Assembly: GCA_008923315.1 (NCBI GenBank)
Contig: WBSF01000007.1
Span: 588,247-652,246 of the forward strand
Reading direction: 5' to 3'
Source of the DNA: Betaproteobacteria bacterium SCN1
GTDB lineage: Bacteria > Pseudomonadota > Gammaproteobacteria > Burkholderiales > Thiobacillaceae
DNA: 64,000 bases
Numbering within the stretch: the stretch's first letter is position 1; each line of letters begins with the position of its first letter. Positions 38,306-46,231 of the stretch are shown piece by piece. The position numbers and the translations under genes are program-made. The notes beneath the pieces were generated by a model that worked only from the letters and a program-made list of their open reading frames with translations, did no database searches and was not told the origin of the DNA.

Positions 38306-38692
38306 ATGAAACAATTGATCCCCGCCGAAGCGCACGCCTACTTGCAGGCGCATCCCGAAGCCGTTTTCATCGATTGCCGGTCCGAGATCGAATATCTGTT
38401 TGTCGGCCATCCTGTCGGCGCCATTCATGTTGCCTGGCAGGACGGACCGGACTGGGATGTGAACCCCGATTTTCTTGGCCATGCGCGCAAGGCGGCTTCG
38501 GTCAACCGGCCGGTGGTGCTGATCTGCCGGTCGGGGCGCCGTTCCGCAGAAGCGGGCCGCTACCTGGAGCGGCACGGCTTTCCCGAGGTCTACAACGTGG
38601 AACACGGATTCGAGGGCGACATGGACGAATCGCGCCATCGCAGCACGTGCAATGGCTGGCGTTTCGACGGCCTGCCCTGGGAACAGACCTGA
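38306..38692 (+). CDS. Rhodanese-domain protein
   Basis: Single-domain sulfurtransferase-like protein of 128 residues, cytoplasmic. The active-site loop is LICRSGRRSAEAGRYL, with the catalytic Cys in the CRSGRR form typical of small single-domain rhodaneses. The N-terminal part contains AVFIDCRSEIEYLFVGHPVG. The ATG at 38306 has AGGAGG five bases upstream; an earlier ATG at 38291 is less likely. It stands alone between two terminator- or stop-bounded units. The physiological sulfur acceptor is unknown. Confidence 0.9.
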   Translation: MKQLIPAEAHAYLQAHPEAVFIDCRSEIEYLFVGHPVGAIHVAWQDGPDWDVNPDFLGHARKAASVNRPVVLICRSGRRSAEAGRYLERHGFPEVYNVEHGFEGDMDESRHRSTCNGWRFDGLPWEQT

Positions 38693-38797
38693 AACGGGCC
38701 AGGGCAGGATCGGGTACCGGGTGTCTCGGGGGGTGCGACTTCCCCCGCGTTTCATGCATGTACCATGGCGCGGAGGAATCGCATCGGCTTCCCGCGC

Positions 38798-39826
38798 CTA
38801 ACTCATCGAAACGCCCAGCCAGGCGCCGATGAGCCAGGTTGCGATGCCGGCCAGTGCGCCGATGCCGAGCATGCGCAGACCCGAGCGGATGGCGCGACGG
38901 CCGGTGAAGAGGCTCATCGCGGCGCCGACTCCGAACAATCCCAGCGCCGTCAGGCCGATCGCGCCCTGGAGCGCGTGGCCCGAGCCGGAAAGATAGGGCA
39001 TCAGAGGGACCATGGCGCCGCAGGCGAAGGCCGTGAACGACGAGGTGGCTGCCACCCAGGGCGAGCCCAGTTCTTCCGGATTGAGCCCGAGCTCTTCCCG
39101 GGTCAGCGCGTCGAGCGCGCGTTCGGGATCTTCGATCAGCCGGTCCGCAATCTGTTGCGCATCGTTCTGCGACAGGCCTTTGGCAGCATAGATCAGGGCC
39201 AGTTCGGCGGCCTCTTCCCGGGGATACTGTTCGAGTTCGTCGCGTTCGAGCCCGATCTGGTACTCGAACATCTCGCGCTGCGTGCGCATCGAGACGTATT
39301 CGCCCGCTGCCATGGAGAAGGCGCCGGCCAGCAGGCCGGCCACGCCGGTCAGCACGATCGTCGCGGGCGCCTGGCCGGCACCGGCCAGGCCGAAAATCAG
39401 GGCGGCGTTGGAGACCAGGCCATCATTCACGCCGAACACCCCGGCCCGGAGTGCATTGCCGGCGGCGCCGCTGCGATGGCGCTTGCCGATGTCCTCGCGA
39501 CGGGTCGGCGTCGGATGGGCGTTGCCCGAATACAGTGCCATGCCGCGTACCTTCATGGCGGCCAGCACGTCGCGCATCGCACGCGGGCCAAGGCTGCGGA
39601 CGAGCCGTGCGACGAACCGCGTGCGCAGATCGGGACGAAAGCGCCCCGGAGGCGCCTTGCCCTGGCCGGCAAGGGCGTTTTCCCAGATGCCGGCCTGCTC
39701 ATCCGCGGCGCGGGCGAGCTCGACGAACAGCGTTTCGCGCGGCGTGCCGCGTTCGCAGGCCGCGATGATGCGGTAGAGCCAGGCCGAGCGTTTTTCTTCG
39801 GTCCAGGCGGCGTAGGGATCGCTCAT
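38798..39826 (-). CDS. VIT1/CCC1-family transporter with N-terminal ferritin-like-derived domain
   Basis: 342-residue protein. The C-terminal 220 residues are a VIT1/CCC1 iron/manganese transporter: LRAGVFGVNDGLVSNAALIF, GLLAGAFSMAAGEYVSMRTQ, the cytosolic EFEYQIGLERDELEQYP-type metal-binding helix, and two last helices. The N-terminal 110 residues resemble the erythrin-like domain fused to some of these transporters, but the ExxH di-iron motif is replaced by DEQAGIW. It probably moves Fe2+ or Mn2+ out of the cytosol. The start overlaps the comM stop (ATGA). Confidence 0.85.
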   Translation of the reverse strand: MSDPYAAWTEEKRSAWLYRIIAACERGTPRETLFVELARAADEQAGIWENALAGQGKAPPGRFRPDLRTRFVARLVRSLGPRAMRDVLAAMKVRGMALYSGNAHPTPTRREDIGKRHRSGAAGNALRAGVFGVNDGLVSNAALIFGLAGAGQAPATIVLTGVAGLLAGAFSMAAGEYVSMRTQREMFEYQIGLERDELEQYPREEAAELALIYAAKGLSQNDAQQIADRLIEDPERALDALTREELGLNPEELGSPWVAATSSFTAFACGAMVPLMPYLSGSGHALQGAIGLTALGLFGVGAAMSLFTGRRAIRSGLRMLGIGALAGIATWLIGAWLGVSMS

Positions 39827-41313
39827 GCGGGAGATCGCCGGTACTGGATGGCTTCGGCAAGATGGGCCGGCAGGATCGTTTCGCTGTCCGCCAGATCGGC
39901 GATGCTGCGGGCCAGACGCAGAACGCGATGATAGCCCCGGGCCGAAAGATTCAGCCGGGCAACGGCCTGATCCAGCAGGGCCGCGCCGGTCTTGTCCGGG
40001 ATGCACAGATGGTCGATCTCGCGCGTGCCGAGCACCGCATTCGGTTTGCCCTGTCGCTGCAGCATGCGCGCACGTGCAGTCTCGACTCGCGCCTGGATGA
40101 CTGCGCTGGCTTCGCCGGGCGTTGCCTGTGCCAGCTCTGCGCGGGTCACGGCGGGTACGCTGATCTGGATGTCGATGCGGTCGAGCAAGGGGCCGGAGAT
40201 CCGCCCGCGGTAACGCGCGATCTGATCCGGCGTATCGCGACACGCCTGCGTGGGGTGTCCGAGATAACCGCAGGGGCAGGGGTTCATCGCGGCGATCAAC
40301 TGGAAGCGCGCCGGAAAATCGGCCTGCCGGGCTGCCCGCGAAATCGTGATGTGTCCGGTTTCGAGCGGTTCGCGCAGGACTTCCAGCACGTGTCGCGGGA
40401 ACTCGGGCAGTTCGTCGAGAAACAGTACGCCATGGTGCGCCAGCGAAATTTCGCCTGGGCGTGGATTGTTGCCTCCACCCACCAGTGCGACAGCCGAGGC
40501 GGTGTGATGCGGTGCGCGGTAGGGCCGCTGTGCCCAGCGCTCCGGCCGGAAGCCCTCGCCCAGCGAGGCGATGGCGGCGGCTTCAGTGGCTTCGTCCTCG
40601 CGCATCGCGGGCAGAATGCCCGGAAAACGCGCGGCAAGCATTGATTTTCCGGTACCGGGCGGTCCCGACATCAGGACCGAATGGCCGCCTGCGGCGGCGA
40701 CTTCGAGTGCGCGGCGCGCGGCGTACTGGCCTTTCACGTCCGCAAAATCGGGATACGCCGGTGCGGGCGTGCCGGAAGCGGATGCAGGCGCAGCGAGCGT
40801 GCCCTGGCCAGCGAGCCAGGCGCATACGTCGAGCAGATGCGGAGCGCTGCGCACGTCGAGAGCGTTCACCAGGGCCGCTTCGCTGGCGGAGTCGACCGGC
40901 AGCACCAGTCGACGGCCATTTTTGCGCGTGGCCAGGGCCATGGCGAGCGCGCCGCGCACCGGGCGCAGGGCGCCGGTCAGTGCCAGTTCGCCGGCGAATT
41001 CGGTGTCCGAGAACCGGTCGGCGGGAATCTGGCCGGAGGCGGCCAGGATGGCCAGTGCGATCGGCAGGTCGAAGCGGCCGGATTCCTTGGGCAGATCGGC
41101 CGGCGCGAGGTTGACCGTGATGCGCCGTGCGGGGAATTCGAAACGCGCGTTCTGGATCGCCGCACGCACACGGTCGCGTGCCTCCTTGACCTCGGTTTCG
41201 GGCAGGCCTACCAGGGTGAACGCGGGCAGACCGTTCGCCAGATGCGCTTCGACCACCACTTCCGGCGCCTCTATGCCGGCAAGCGCACGGCTTTTGACCA
41301 GGGCGACAGTCAC
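39823..41313 (-). CDS. comM: ComM/YifB-like magnesium-chelatase-family AAA+ ATPase
   Basis: 496-residue protein starting at a GTG (MTVALVKSRALAGIEAPEVV). The N-terminal Lon-like ChlI fold is followed by the ATPase with Walker A SGPPGTGKSML and Walker B VLFLDELPEF, then a C-terminal Mg_chelatase_C segment (SARGYHRVLRLARSIADLAD). The zinc-like insertion MNPCPCGYLGHPTQACR is present. ComM is a hexameric helicase that promotes branch migration in natural transformation. It lies between ubiK and the VIT-type gene in one operon. Confidence 0.95.
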   Translation of the reverse strand: MTVALVKSRALAGIEAPEVVVEAHLANGLPAFTLVGLPETEVKEARDRVRAAIQNARFEFPARRITVNLAPADLPKESGRFDLPIALAILAASGQIPADRFSDTEFAGELALTGALRPVRGALAMALATRKNGRRLVLPVDSASEAALVNALDVRSAPHLLDVCAWLAGQGTLAAPASASGTPAPAYPDFADVKGQYAARRALEVAAAGGHSVLMSGPPGTGKSMLAARFPGILPAMREDEATEAAAIASLGEGFRPERWAQRPYRAPHHTASAVALVGGGNNPRPGEISLAHHGVLFLDELPEFPRHVLEVLREPLETGHITISRAARQADFPARFQLIAAMNPCPCGYLGHPTQACRDTPDQIARYRGRISGPLLDRIDIQISVPAVTRAELAQATPGEASAVIQARVETARARMLQRQGKPNAVLGTREIDHLCIPDKTGAALLDQAVARLNLSARGYHRVLRLARSIADLADSETILPAHLAEAIQYRRSPA

Positions 41314-41316
41314 GCG

Positions 41317-41574
41317 CTAGTCGACGCGGGCTTTTTCCAGTTCGGCGAGGCGGCTTTCCAGTGCCGCCAGCTTTTCGCGCGTGCGGGCGAGCACCTCGCG
41401 TTGTACGTCGAATTCCTCGCGTGTCACCAGATCGAGCTTGCCGAGCATGGCCGTCAGGCCGGCCTTGAGATTTTGCTCGATGTCTCCGGCGGGCGATTGC
41501 TTCAACATTGCCGACAGCTTTTCGGCAGCCTCGTTGAGGAACGTGGGATTGGGAAACGGCGAATTGGGCTTCAT
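41317..41574 (-). CDS. ubiK: UbiK, ubiquinone biosynthesis accessory factor (BMFP domain)
   Basis: 85-residue coiled-coil protein. The C-terminal half [20 protein letters not shown] then [14 protein letters not shown] is the classic membrane-fusogenic (BMFP/YqiC) coiled coil. UbiK forms a complex with UbiJ in the Ubi metabolon under aerobic growth. The start [20 protein letters not shown] is selected over an open extension of 30 codons. It precedes comM by three bases. Confidence 0.9.
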   Translation of the reverse strand: MKPNSPFPNPTFLNEAAEKLSAMLKQSPAGDIEQNLKAGLTAMLGKLDLVTREEFDVQREVLARTREKLAALESRLAELEKARVD

Positions 41575-41659
41575 GGGCGCTCCGGTTGTGGATGTCCGTG
41601 AGTTTAGCAATGCAGACAGGGCTGGCGTTGCCCAATGACTGTGCGCGTGCCGGGCACGT

Positions 41660-41676
41660 TGCACTATTAATGTGCG
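41660..41676 (+). promoter_or_regulatory. NtrC-type binding site upstream of the porin-glnK-amtB unit
   Basis: TGCACTATTAATGTGCG contains the NtrC core GCAC-N7-GTGC exactly. It lies about 75 bases upstream of a sigma54-type -24/-12 element. A second partial half-site GGTGCA follows (41684-41689). The position suits an enhancer for nitrogen-regulated transcription. Confidence 0.65.
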
Positions 41677-41738
41677 GAAGGGGGGTGCATGTGGGCCATT
41701 AAATAATTAAGATATTGAATTTTAAAGATAAAAAATTT

Positions 41739-41754
41739 GGCATGCCTTGTGCTC
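41739..41754 (+). promoter_or_regulatory. Sigma54-type -24/-12 promoter of the porin-glnK-amtB unit
   Basis: TGGCATGCCTTGTGCT has GG (41740-41741) and GC (41752-41753) with the required ten bases between. The -24 box matches well; the -12 box reads GTGC instead of TTGC. Transcription would begin near 41765, inside the perfect inverted repeat AGAGTGCAA / TTGCACTCT (41761-41780). Confidence 0.65.
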
Positions 41755-41801
41755 GGCAGCAGAGTGCAATTTTGCACTCTTCAACGTCGGAGAAATCGAG
41801 C

Positions 41802-42566
41802 ATGAAAAAAATCGTATCTGCGCTGGTGCTGGCTGGGATCACAGGCGTGCCCGCCTTGGCGATGGCCGAAGATAGCCCGCATTCCCTGTCGGGCAACGTG
41901 AGCATGGCCAGCGACTATCTCTTCCGCGGCATTTCGCAAACCGGTGGCGATGCGGCCATCCAAGGGGGCCTCGACTATAGCCACAGCAGCGGTTTCTATC
42001 TGGGCACCTGGGGCTCGAACGTGGGTTGGCTGGAGGATTTCCAGGGGTATGCGTCGGGCAATATCGAGCTTGATCTGTACGGCGGCTACCGCAGTGAAAT
42101 CGGCAGCACAGGAATCACCTACGACCTTGGCGTGATCGGCTATTTCTATCCGGGCAAGGAAAACGGCGTGACCACGGCCGATACCACCGAGATTTATGCC
42201 GCTCTGGGATGGAAGTGGTTCACCGTCAAGTACAACTACAGCCTGAGTGACGAAACTTTCGGTTTCGCGAATTCGGATGGTTCCGGCTACCTGGATATTT
42301 CCGCCAGCGTGCCTGTCGGTGAAACCGGTCTGACGCTCGGTGCGCATTGGGGCACGTTCTCCTTCGAGAACAACGGTGCGGCGGATTATGACGACTGGAA
42401 AATCAGTGCTGCCTATGACATGGGCAAGCTGAGCAACGTCATGTCGGGCGTGACGGTCGGCGTGATGTACACCGACACCAATGCTGAGCGTGCCGTATGG
42501 ACTGACGCCAATGGCGAATTCCTGGGCGATGGCACCACCACGGTGTGGATCAGCAAATCGCTCTGA
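41802..42566 (+). CDS. TorF-family putative porin (outer-membrane beta-barrel)
   Basis: 254-residue outer-membrane protein. The signal peptide (MKKIVSALVLAGITGVPALA then MAED) is followed by the TorF-family start SLSGNVSMASDYLFRGISQT. Alternating strands carry aromatic belts and GLDYSHSSGFYLGTWGSN-like turns, and the protein ends in TTVWISKSL rather than the common terminal Phe. The location ahead of glnK-amtB, behind NtrC/sigma54 signals, suggests uptake of a nitrogen compound across the outer membrane. The substrate is not known. Confidence 0.87.
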   Translation: MKKIVSALVLAGITGVPALAMAEDSPHSLSGNVSMASDYLFRGISQTGGDAAIQGGLDYSHSSGFYLGTWGSNVGWLEDFQGYASGNIELDLYGGYRSEIGSTGITYDLGVIGYFYPGKENGVTTADTTEIYAALGWKWFTVKYNYSLSDETFGFANSDGSGYLDISASVPVGETGLTLGAHWGTFSFENNGAADYDDWKISAAYDMGKLSNVMSGVTVGVMYTDTNAERAVWTDANGEFLGDGTTTVWISKSL

Positions 42567-42575
42567 ATCGATTGA

Positions 42576-42968
<393 letters not shown>

Positions 42969-42979
42969 GGAGTGTGAAC

Positions 42980-44404
42980 ATGAAAAAACTATTTGCTTCG
43001 TTGGGCTTGATGTTTGCGCTGCTCTCCCCCGGTCTGGTCTTCGCGCAGGATGCCGCTGCGCCGGCCGAAGCGGTGGTGGTCGAAACGACCGAGGCCGTTG
43101 CGGCCGAGGTACCGGCCGTTGCCGAGCCGGCGGAAGCGCCTGCAGCCGAGGAAAAGGCCGAGCCGGTTCCCGACAAGGGCGATACCGCGTGGATGATGGT
43201 GTCCACGATGCTCGTGATCCTGATGATCGTGCCGGGCGTGGCCCTGTTCTACGGCGGTCTCGTGCGCGCGAAAAACATGCTCTCGGTGCTGACCCAGGTC
43301 ATGGCCATCTTCGGTTTGATAGCGATCCTGTGGTCGGTGTATGGCTATTCGCTGGCGTTTGGCGATGGCGGCGGCCTGAACTGGATGATCGGCGATCTTT
43401 CGAAGATGTTCCTGGCGGGCATCACGGGCAGCAGCACGGCTGCGACCTTCAGCGAAGGCGTGGTCATTCCGGAGCTTGCCTTTGTGGCCTTCCAGCTTAC
43501 TTTCGCCGCCATCACCGTGGCACTGATTATCGGCGGCCTGGCCGAGCGGGTGAAATTCTCCGCCCTGCTGGTATTCGCCGTGCTGTGGTTCACCTTTGCC
43601 TATCTGCCGATCGCGCACATGGTCTGGGCGTCCGGCGGCTATCTGTTTGCGAAAGGCGATCTCGACTTCGCGGGCGGTACCGTCGTGCATATCAACTCCG
43701 GCGTCGCGGCGCTGATGGGCGCGCTGGTTCTCGGCAAGCGTCTGGGCTACGGCCGCGACGCCATGCCGCCGCACAGCCTGCCGTTCACCATGATCGGCGC
43801 TTCGCTGCTGTGGGTGGGCTGGTTCGGCTTCAATGCGGGCTCAAACCTTGAAGCAACGGGCGGCGCCGCGCTGGCGTTCATCAACACCATTCTGGCGCCG
43901 GCGGCGGCGGCACTGGCTTGGATGTTTGCCGAGTGGATGTTGCGCGGCAAGCCTTCCATGCTGGGTCTGGCGTCGGGCATTGTGGCGGGTCTGGTGGTGA
44001 TTACCCCGGCGGCCGGTCTGGTTGGCCCGATGGGCGCGATCATCCTCGGTGCTATCGGTGGTGTGGCCTGCCTGTGGGGTGTCACTGGCCTGAAAAAGGC
44101 TTTCGGCTACGACGAGTCGCTTGATGTCTTCGGCATTCATGGTGTTGGCGGCATCGTCGGTGCGATCGGTACCGGCATCTTCGTGTCGCCGGCGCTGGGT
44201 GGCGTGGGTGTGGCCGACTATGCGATGGGCAGCCAGGTCGTGACGCAGGCGACCGGTGTGATCATCACCATCGTCTGGTCCGGCGTGGTGAGCTTCGTGG
44301 CCTTCAAGCTGATCGACATGACCATGGGTCTGCGCGTCAGCGAAGAGCAGGAACGCGAAGGTCTGGATACCGCCAGCCACGGCGAACGGGCTTATACCGC
44401 CTGA
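42980..44404 (+). CDS. amtB: AmtB, ammonium transporter
   Basis: 474-residue channel with a cleavable signal (MKKLFASLGLMFALLSPGLVF) and an unusually long Ala/Glu/Pro-rich periplasmic spacer (residues about 24-70: APAEAVVVETTEAVAAEVPA) before the first conserved helix (DTAWMMVSTMLVILMIVPGV). Pore and signature residues are seen in ALFYGGLVRAKNMLSVL, VVHINSGVAALMGALVLGKR and FGIHGVGGIVGAIGTGIF, with the twin histidines in these last two. The ATG at 42980 has GAGGAG upstream. Confidence 0.96.
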   Translation: MKKLFASLGLMFALLSPGLVFAQDAAAPAEAVVVETTEAVAAEVPAVAEPAEAPAAEEKAEPVPDKGDTAWMMVSTMLVILMIVPGVALFYGGLVRAKNMLSVLTQVMAIFGLIAILWSVYGYSLAFGDGGGLNWMIGDLSKMFLAGITGSSTAATFSEGVVIPELAFVAFQLTFAAITVALIIGGLAERVKFSALLVFAVLWFTFAYLPIAHMVWASGGYLFAKGDLDFAGGTVVHINSGVAALMGALVLGKRLGYGRDAMPPHSLPFTMIGASLLWVGWFGFNAGSNLEATGGAALAFINTILAPAAAALAWMFAEWMLRGKPSMLGLASGIVAGLVVITPAAGLVGPMGAIILGAIGGVACLWGVTGLKKAFGYDESLDVFGIHGVGGIVGAIGTGIFVSPALGGVGVADYAMGSQVVTQATGVIITIVWSGVVSFVAFKLIDMTMGLRVSEEQEREGLDTASHGERAYTA

Positions 44405-44430
44405 TTTGTACAGTAGTTCTCCTAAGATCT

Positions 44431-44458
44431 GGGGCGCTCTGCAGAGCGCCCCTTTTTT
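44431..44458 (+). terminator. Rho-independent terminator after amtB
   Basis: Perfect 22-base dyad, half GGGGCGCTCTG and its complement, followed by six T. It closes the porin-glnK-amtB unit. Confidence 0.95.
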
Positions 44459-44524
44459 ATGCTTTGTGCACGGGAGCGCGCGCCGGACAATGGCCGCGTG
44501 TCGTATGAATGTGACAGCGAAGAT

Positions 44525-44555
44525 GGAATAAACCGGGTCACCGGACTGTTTACGC
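44525..44555 (+). promoter_or_regulatory. Candidate ECF-sigma promoter upstream of the secreted lipoprotein gene
   Basis: GGAATAAAC (44525-44533) resembles the -35 of several ECF sigma groups, and CTGTTTA lies about 16 bases downstream at a -10 position. It is located 45 bases before the ribosome site of a lipoprotein-ECF-antisigma operon, which would fit autoregulation. The match is suggestive only. Confidence 0.3.
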
Positions 44556-44599
44556 AGTTGGGCCCACCCGATCAATTACGCTTTCCAAGGAGCATTCAC

Positions 44600-44974
44600 A
44601 TGCGTACGACACTTGTTTCCGTTATTTCCGGCCTGACACTGCTTTCGGCCTGCGCTGCGACCGTCGCGTCGCCGGTCGGGCAGCGCGACGGGGTGCTGAC
44701 CGCCGCGTCCGGCATGACGCTCTATGTCTTCGACAAGGACACCGCCGATTCCGGCAAGAGTGTCTGCAATGGCGACTGCGCGGTGAAATGGCCGCCGCTC
44801 GCCGCCGCCGCGGGCGATATGGCACAGGGCGATTACGGCATCGCCGTGCGCGACGACGGCAGCCGCCAGTGGACTTACAAGGGCAAGCCACTGTATCTGT
44901 GGTTCAAGGACAAGCAGCCCGGCGACAAGACCGGCGACGGCGTCAACAACGTCTGGCATGCGGCCCGGCCCTGA
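44600..44974 (+). CDS. Secreted repeat lipoprotein (COG4315 / Lipoprotein_15 type)
   Basis: 124-residue lipoprotein. The signal MRTTLVSVISGLTLLSACAA ends in lipobox LLSAC. Two related units follow with the family pattern 'G-x-T-L-Y-x-F-x-x-D' (SGMTLYVFDKDTADSGKSVC, NGDCAVKWPPL) and 'W-x-Y-x-G-K-P-L-Y-x-W' (RQWTYKGKPLYLWFKDKQPG). The function of this family is unknown; it is often linked to ECF sigma factors. AAGGAG precedes the start. It overlaps the sigma factor gene by 17 bases. Confidence 0.9.
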   Translation: MRTTLVSVISGLTLLSACAATVASPVGQRDGVLTAASGMTLYVFDKDTADSGKSVCNGDCAVKWPPLAAAAGDMAQGDYGIAVRDDGSRQWTYKGKPLYLWFKDKQPGDKTGDGVNNVWHAARP

Positions 44975-45461
44975 ATCCGATCTGATCGACCACCTCCCCC
45001 GGCTGCGCCGCTATGCGCGGGCGCTGACGGGCGACGCGGCGCGCGCCGACGACCTGGTACAGGACACCGTCGAGCGTGCGCTCGTCAAGCGGGCATTGTG
45101 GCGGCCGGGCAGCGACCTGCGTGCCTGGCTGTTCACCGTGATGCACAATCTGTTCGTGAATCAGATGCGGGCGTCCCGGCCGCCCGATACCCCGCTGGAC
45201 GAAGCGCCGGACATGCCGGTGAGCGGCGGGCAGATGGACGCGCTGGCGACGCGCGACGTGCACGCCGCCCTGATGCGTCTGCCGGAAACGCAGCGGGAAG
45301 TGATGCTGCTGGTCGGTCTGGAACAGTTCGGCTATGCCGAGGCTGCGCACGTACTGGGCGTGCCGGTCGGCACGGTCATGTCGCGTCTGGCGCGGGCACG
45401 CGAGCAGTTGCGGCGCGATCTGGCAGGCGAACCGGCCGTACCCTTGAAGGTGGTGAAATGA
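44958..45461 (+). CDS. ECF (sigma70 region 2/4 only) RNA polymerase sigma factor
   Basis: 167-residue ECF sigma factor. Region 2 is LRRYARALTGDAARADDLVQ then DTVERALVKR and AWLFTVMHNLFVNQMRA. Region 4 is LPETQREVMLLVGLEQFGYA then EAAHVLGVPVGTVMSRLARA. No region 3 is present. The start overlaps the lipoprotein gene and the stop overlaps the anti-sigma start (ATGA), so the three form one translation-coupled operon. The signal sensed is unknown. Confidence 0.93.
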   Translation: MRPGPESDLIDHLPRLRRYARALTGDAARADDLVQDTVERALVKRALWRPGSDLRAWLFTVMHNLFVNQMRASRPPDTPLDEAPDMPVSGGQMDALATRDVHAALMRLPETQREVMLLVGLEQFGYAEAAHVLGVPVGTVMSRLARAREQLRRDLAGEPAVPLKVVK

Positions 45462-46225
45462 CGGAACGGGTGCACGAAGACGAATTGCACGCCTACGCGG
45501 ATGGGCAACTGGACGAGACGCGCAGGCTGGCGGTCGAGGCCTGGCTGGCTGCAAACCCGGCGGATGCCGTGTGCGTGCGCGACTGGGTGCAGCAGAACCG
45601 GATTCTGCATGCTGCGTTCGACCCGGTGCTGAACGAGCCGCTGCCGGTTGCGCTGGCCCGTCTGGCCCAGCGCGAGCCGTCGCGCACATCCTGGCGAGTG
45701 GGGCTGGCGGCGGCGTTCGCGATCGTCGCGAGCGGCTTGCTCGGGTATGCGGCGGGCCTGCGATCGGAAGGCGAAACGGTACCGGTACGATTCGTTCAGG
45801 ACGCAGCGATCGCGCATGCCGTGTTCAGCCCGGAGATCCGGCATCCGGTCGAAGTGGATGCGAGCCAGAGCGCACATCTGGTCGGCTGGCTGTCGAAGCG
45901 CCTGGGGGCGCCGCTGCACGCCCCTGATTTCGGCATGCTCGGCTTCGAGCTGCTGGGCGGGCGCCTGCTGCCGGGCGAGACCGGACCGGTGGCTCTGTTC
46001 ATGTATCAGGATGCCGCGCAGCAGCGCGTAACGCTCTATGTGCGCCGCGACGCGCCCGGCAGCCGGGAGACGGCTTTCCGTCACATCCACGAAAACGGCC
46101 TCGAGGTGTTTTACTGGATCGATCAGGGGTTTGGTTATGCCCTGTCGGGGGCGGTCGAGCCGGCGCGCATGCGCGCGCTGGCCGACGCGGCCTATGGCCA
46201 GCTGGTACGCGGCGGCGCAGGCTGA
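45458..46225 (+). CDS. Membrane anti-sigma factor
   Basis: 255-residue protein with a cytoplasmic anti-sigma segment (VHEDELHAYADGQLDETRRL), one membrane helix (VGLAAAFAIVASGLLGYAAG, about residues 83-102) and a periplasmic domain of about 150 residues (LVGWLSKRLGAPLHAPDFGM, ALFMYQDAAQQRVTLYVRRD). No classical HxxxCxxC zinc motif is visible in the N-terminal part; instead there is a Cys in DAVCVRDWVQ. It should hold the upstream ECF factor at the membrane until a periplasmic cue arrives. Confidence 0.88.
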   Translation: MTERVHEDELHAYADGQLDETRRLAVEAWLAANPADAVCVRDWVQQNRILHAAFDPVLNEPLPVALARLAQREPSRTSWRVGLAAAFAIVASGLLGYAAGLRSEGETVPVRFVQDAAIAHAVFSPEIRHPVEVDASQSAHLVGWLSKRLGAPLHAPDFGMLGFELLGGRLLPGETGPVALFMYQDAAQQRVTLYVRRDAPGSRETAFRHIHENGLEVFYWIDQGFGYALSGAVEPARMRALADAAYGQLVRGGAG

Positions 46226-46231
46226 ATGCCG

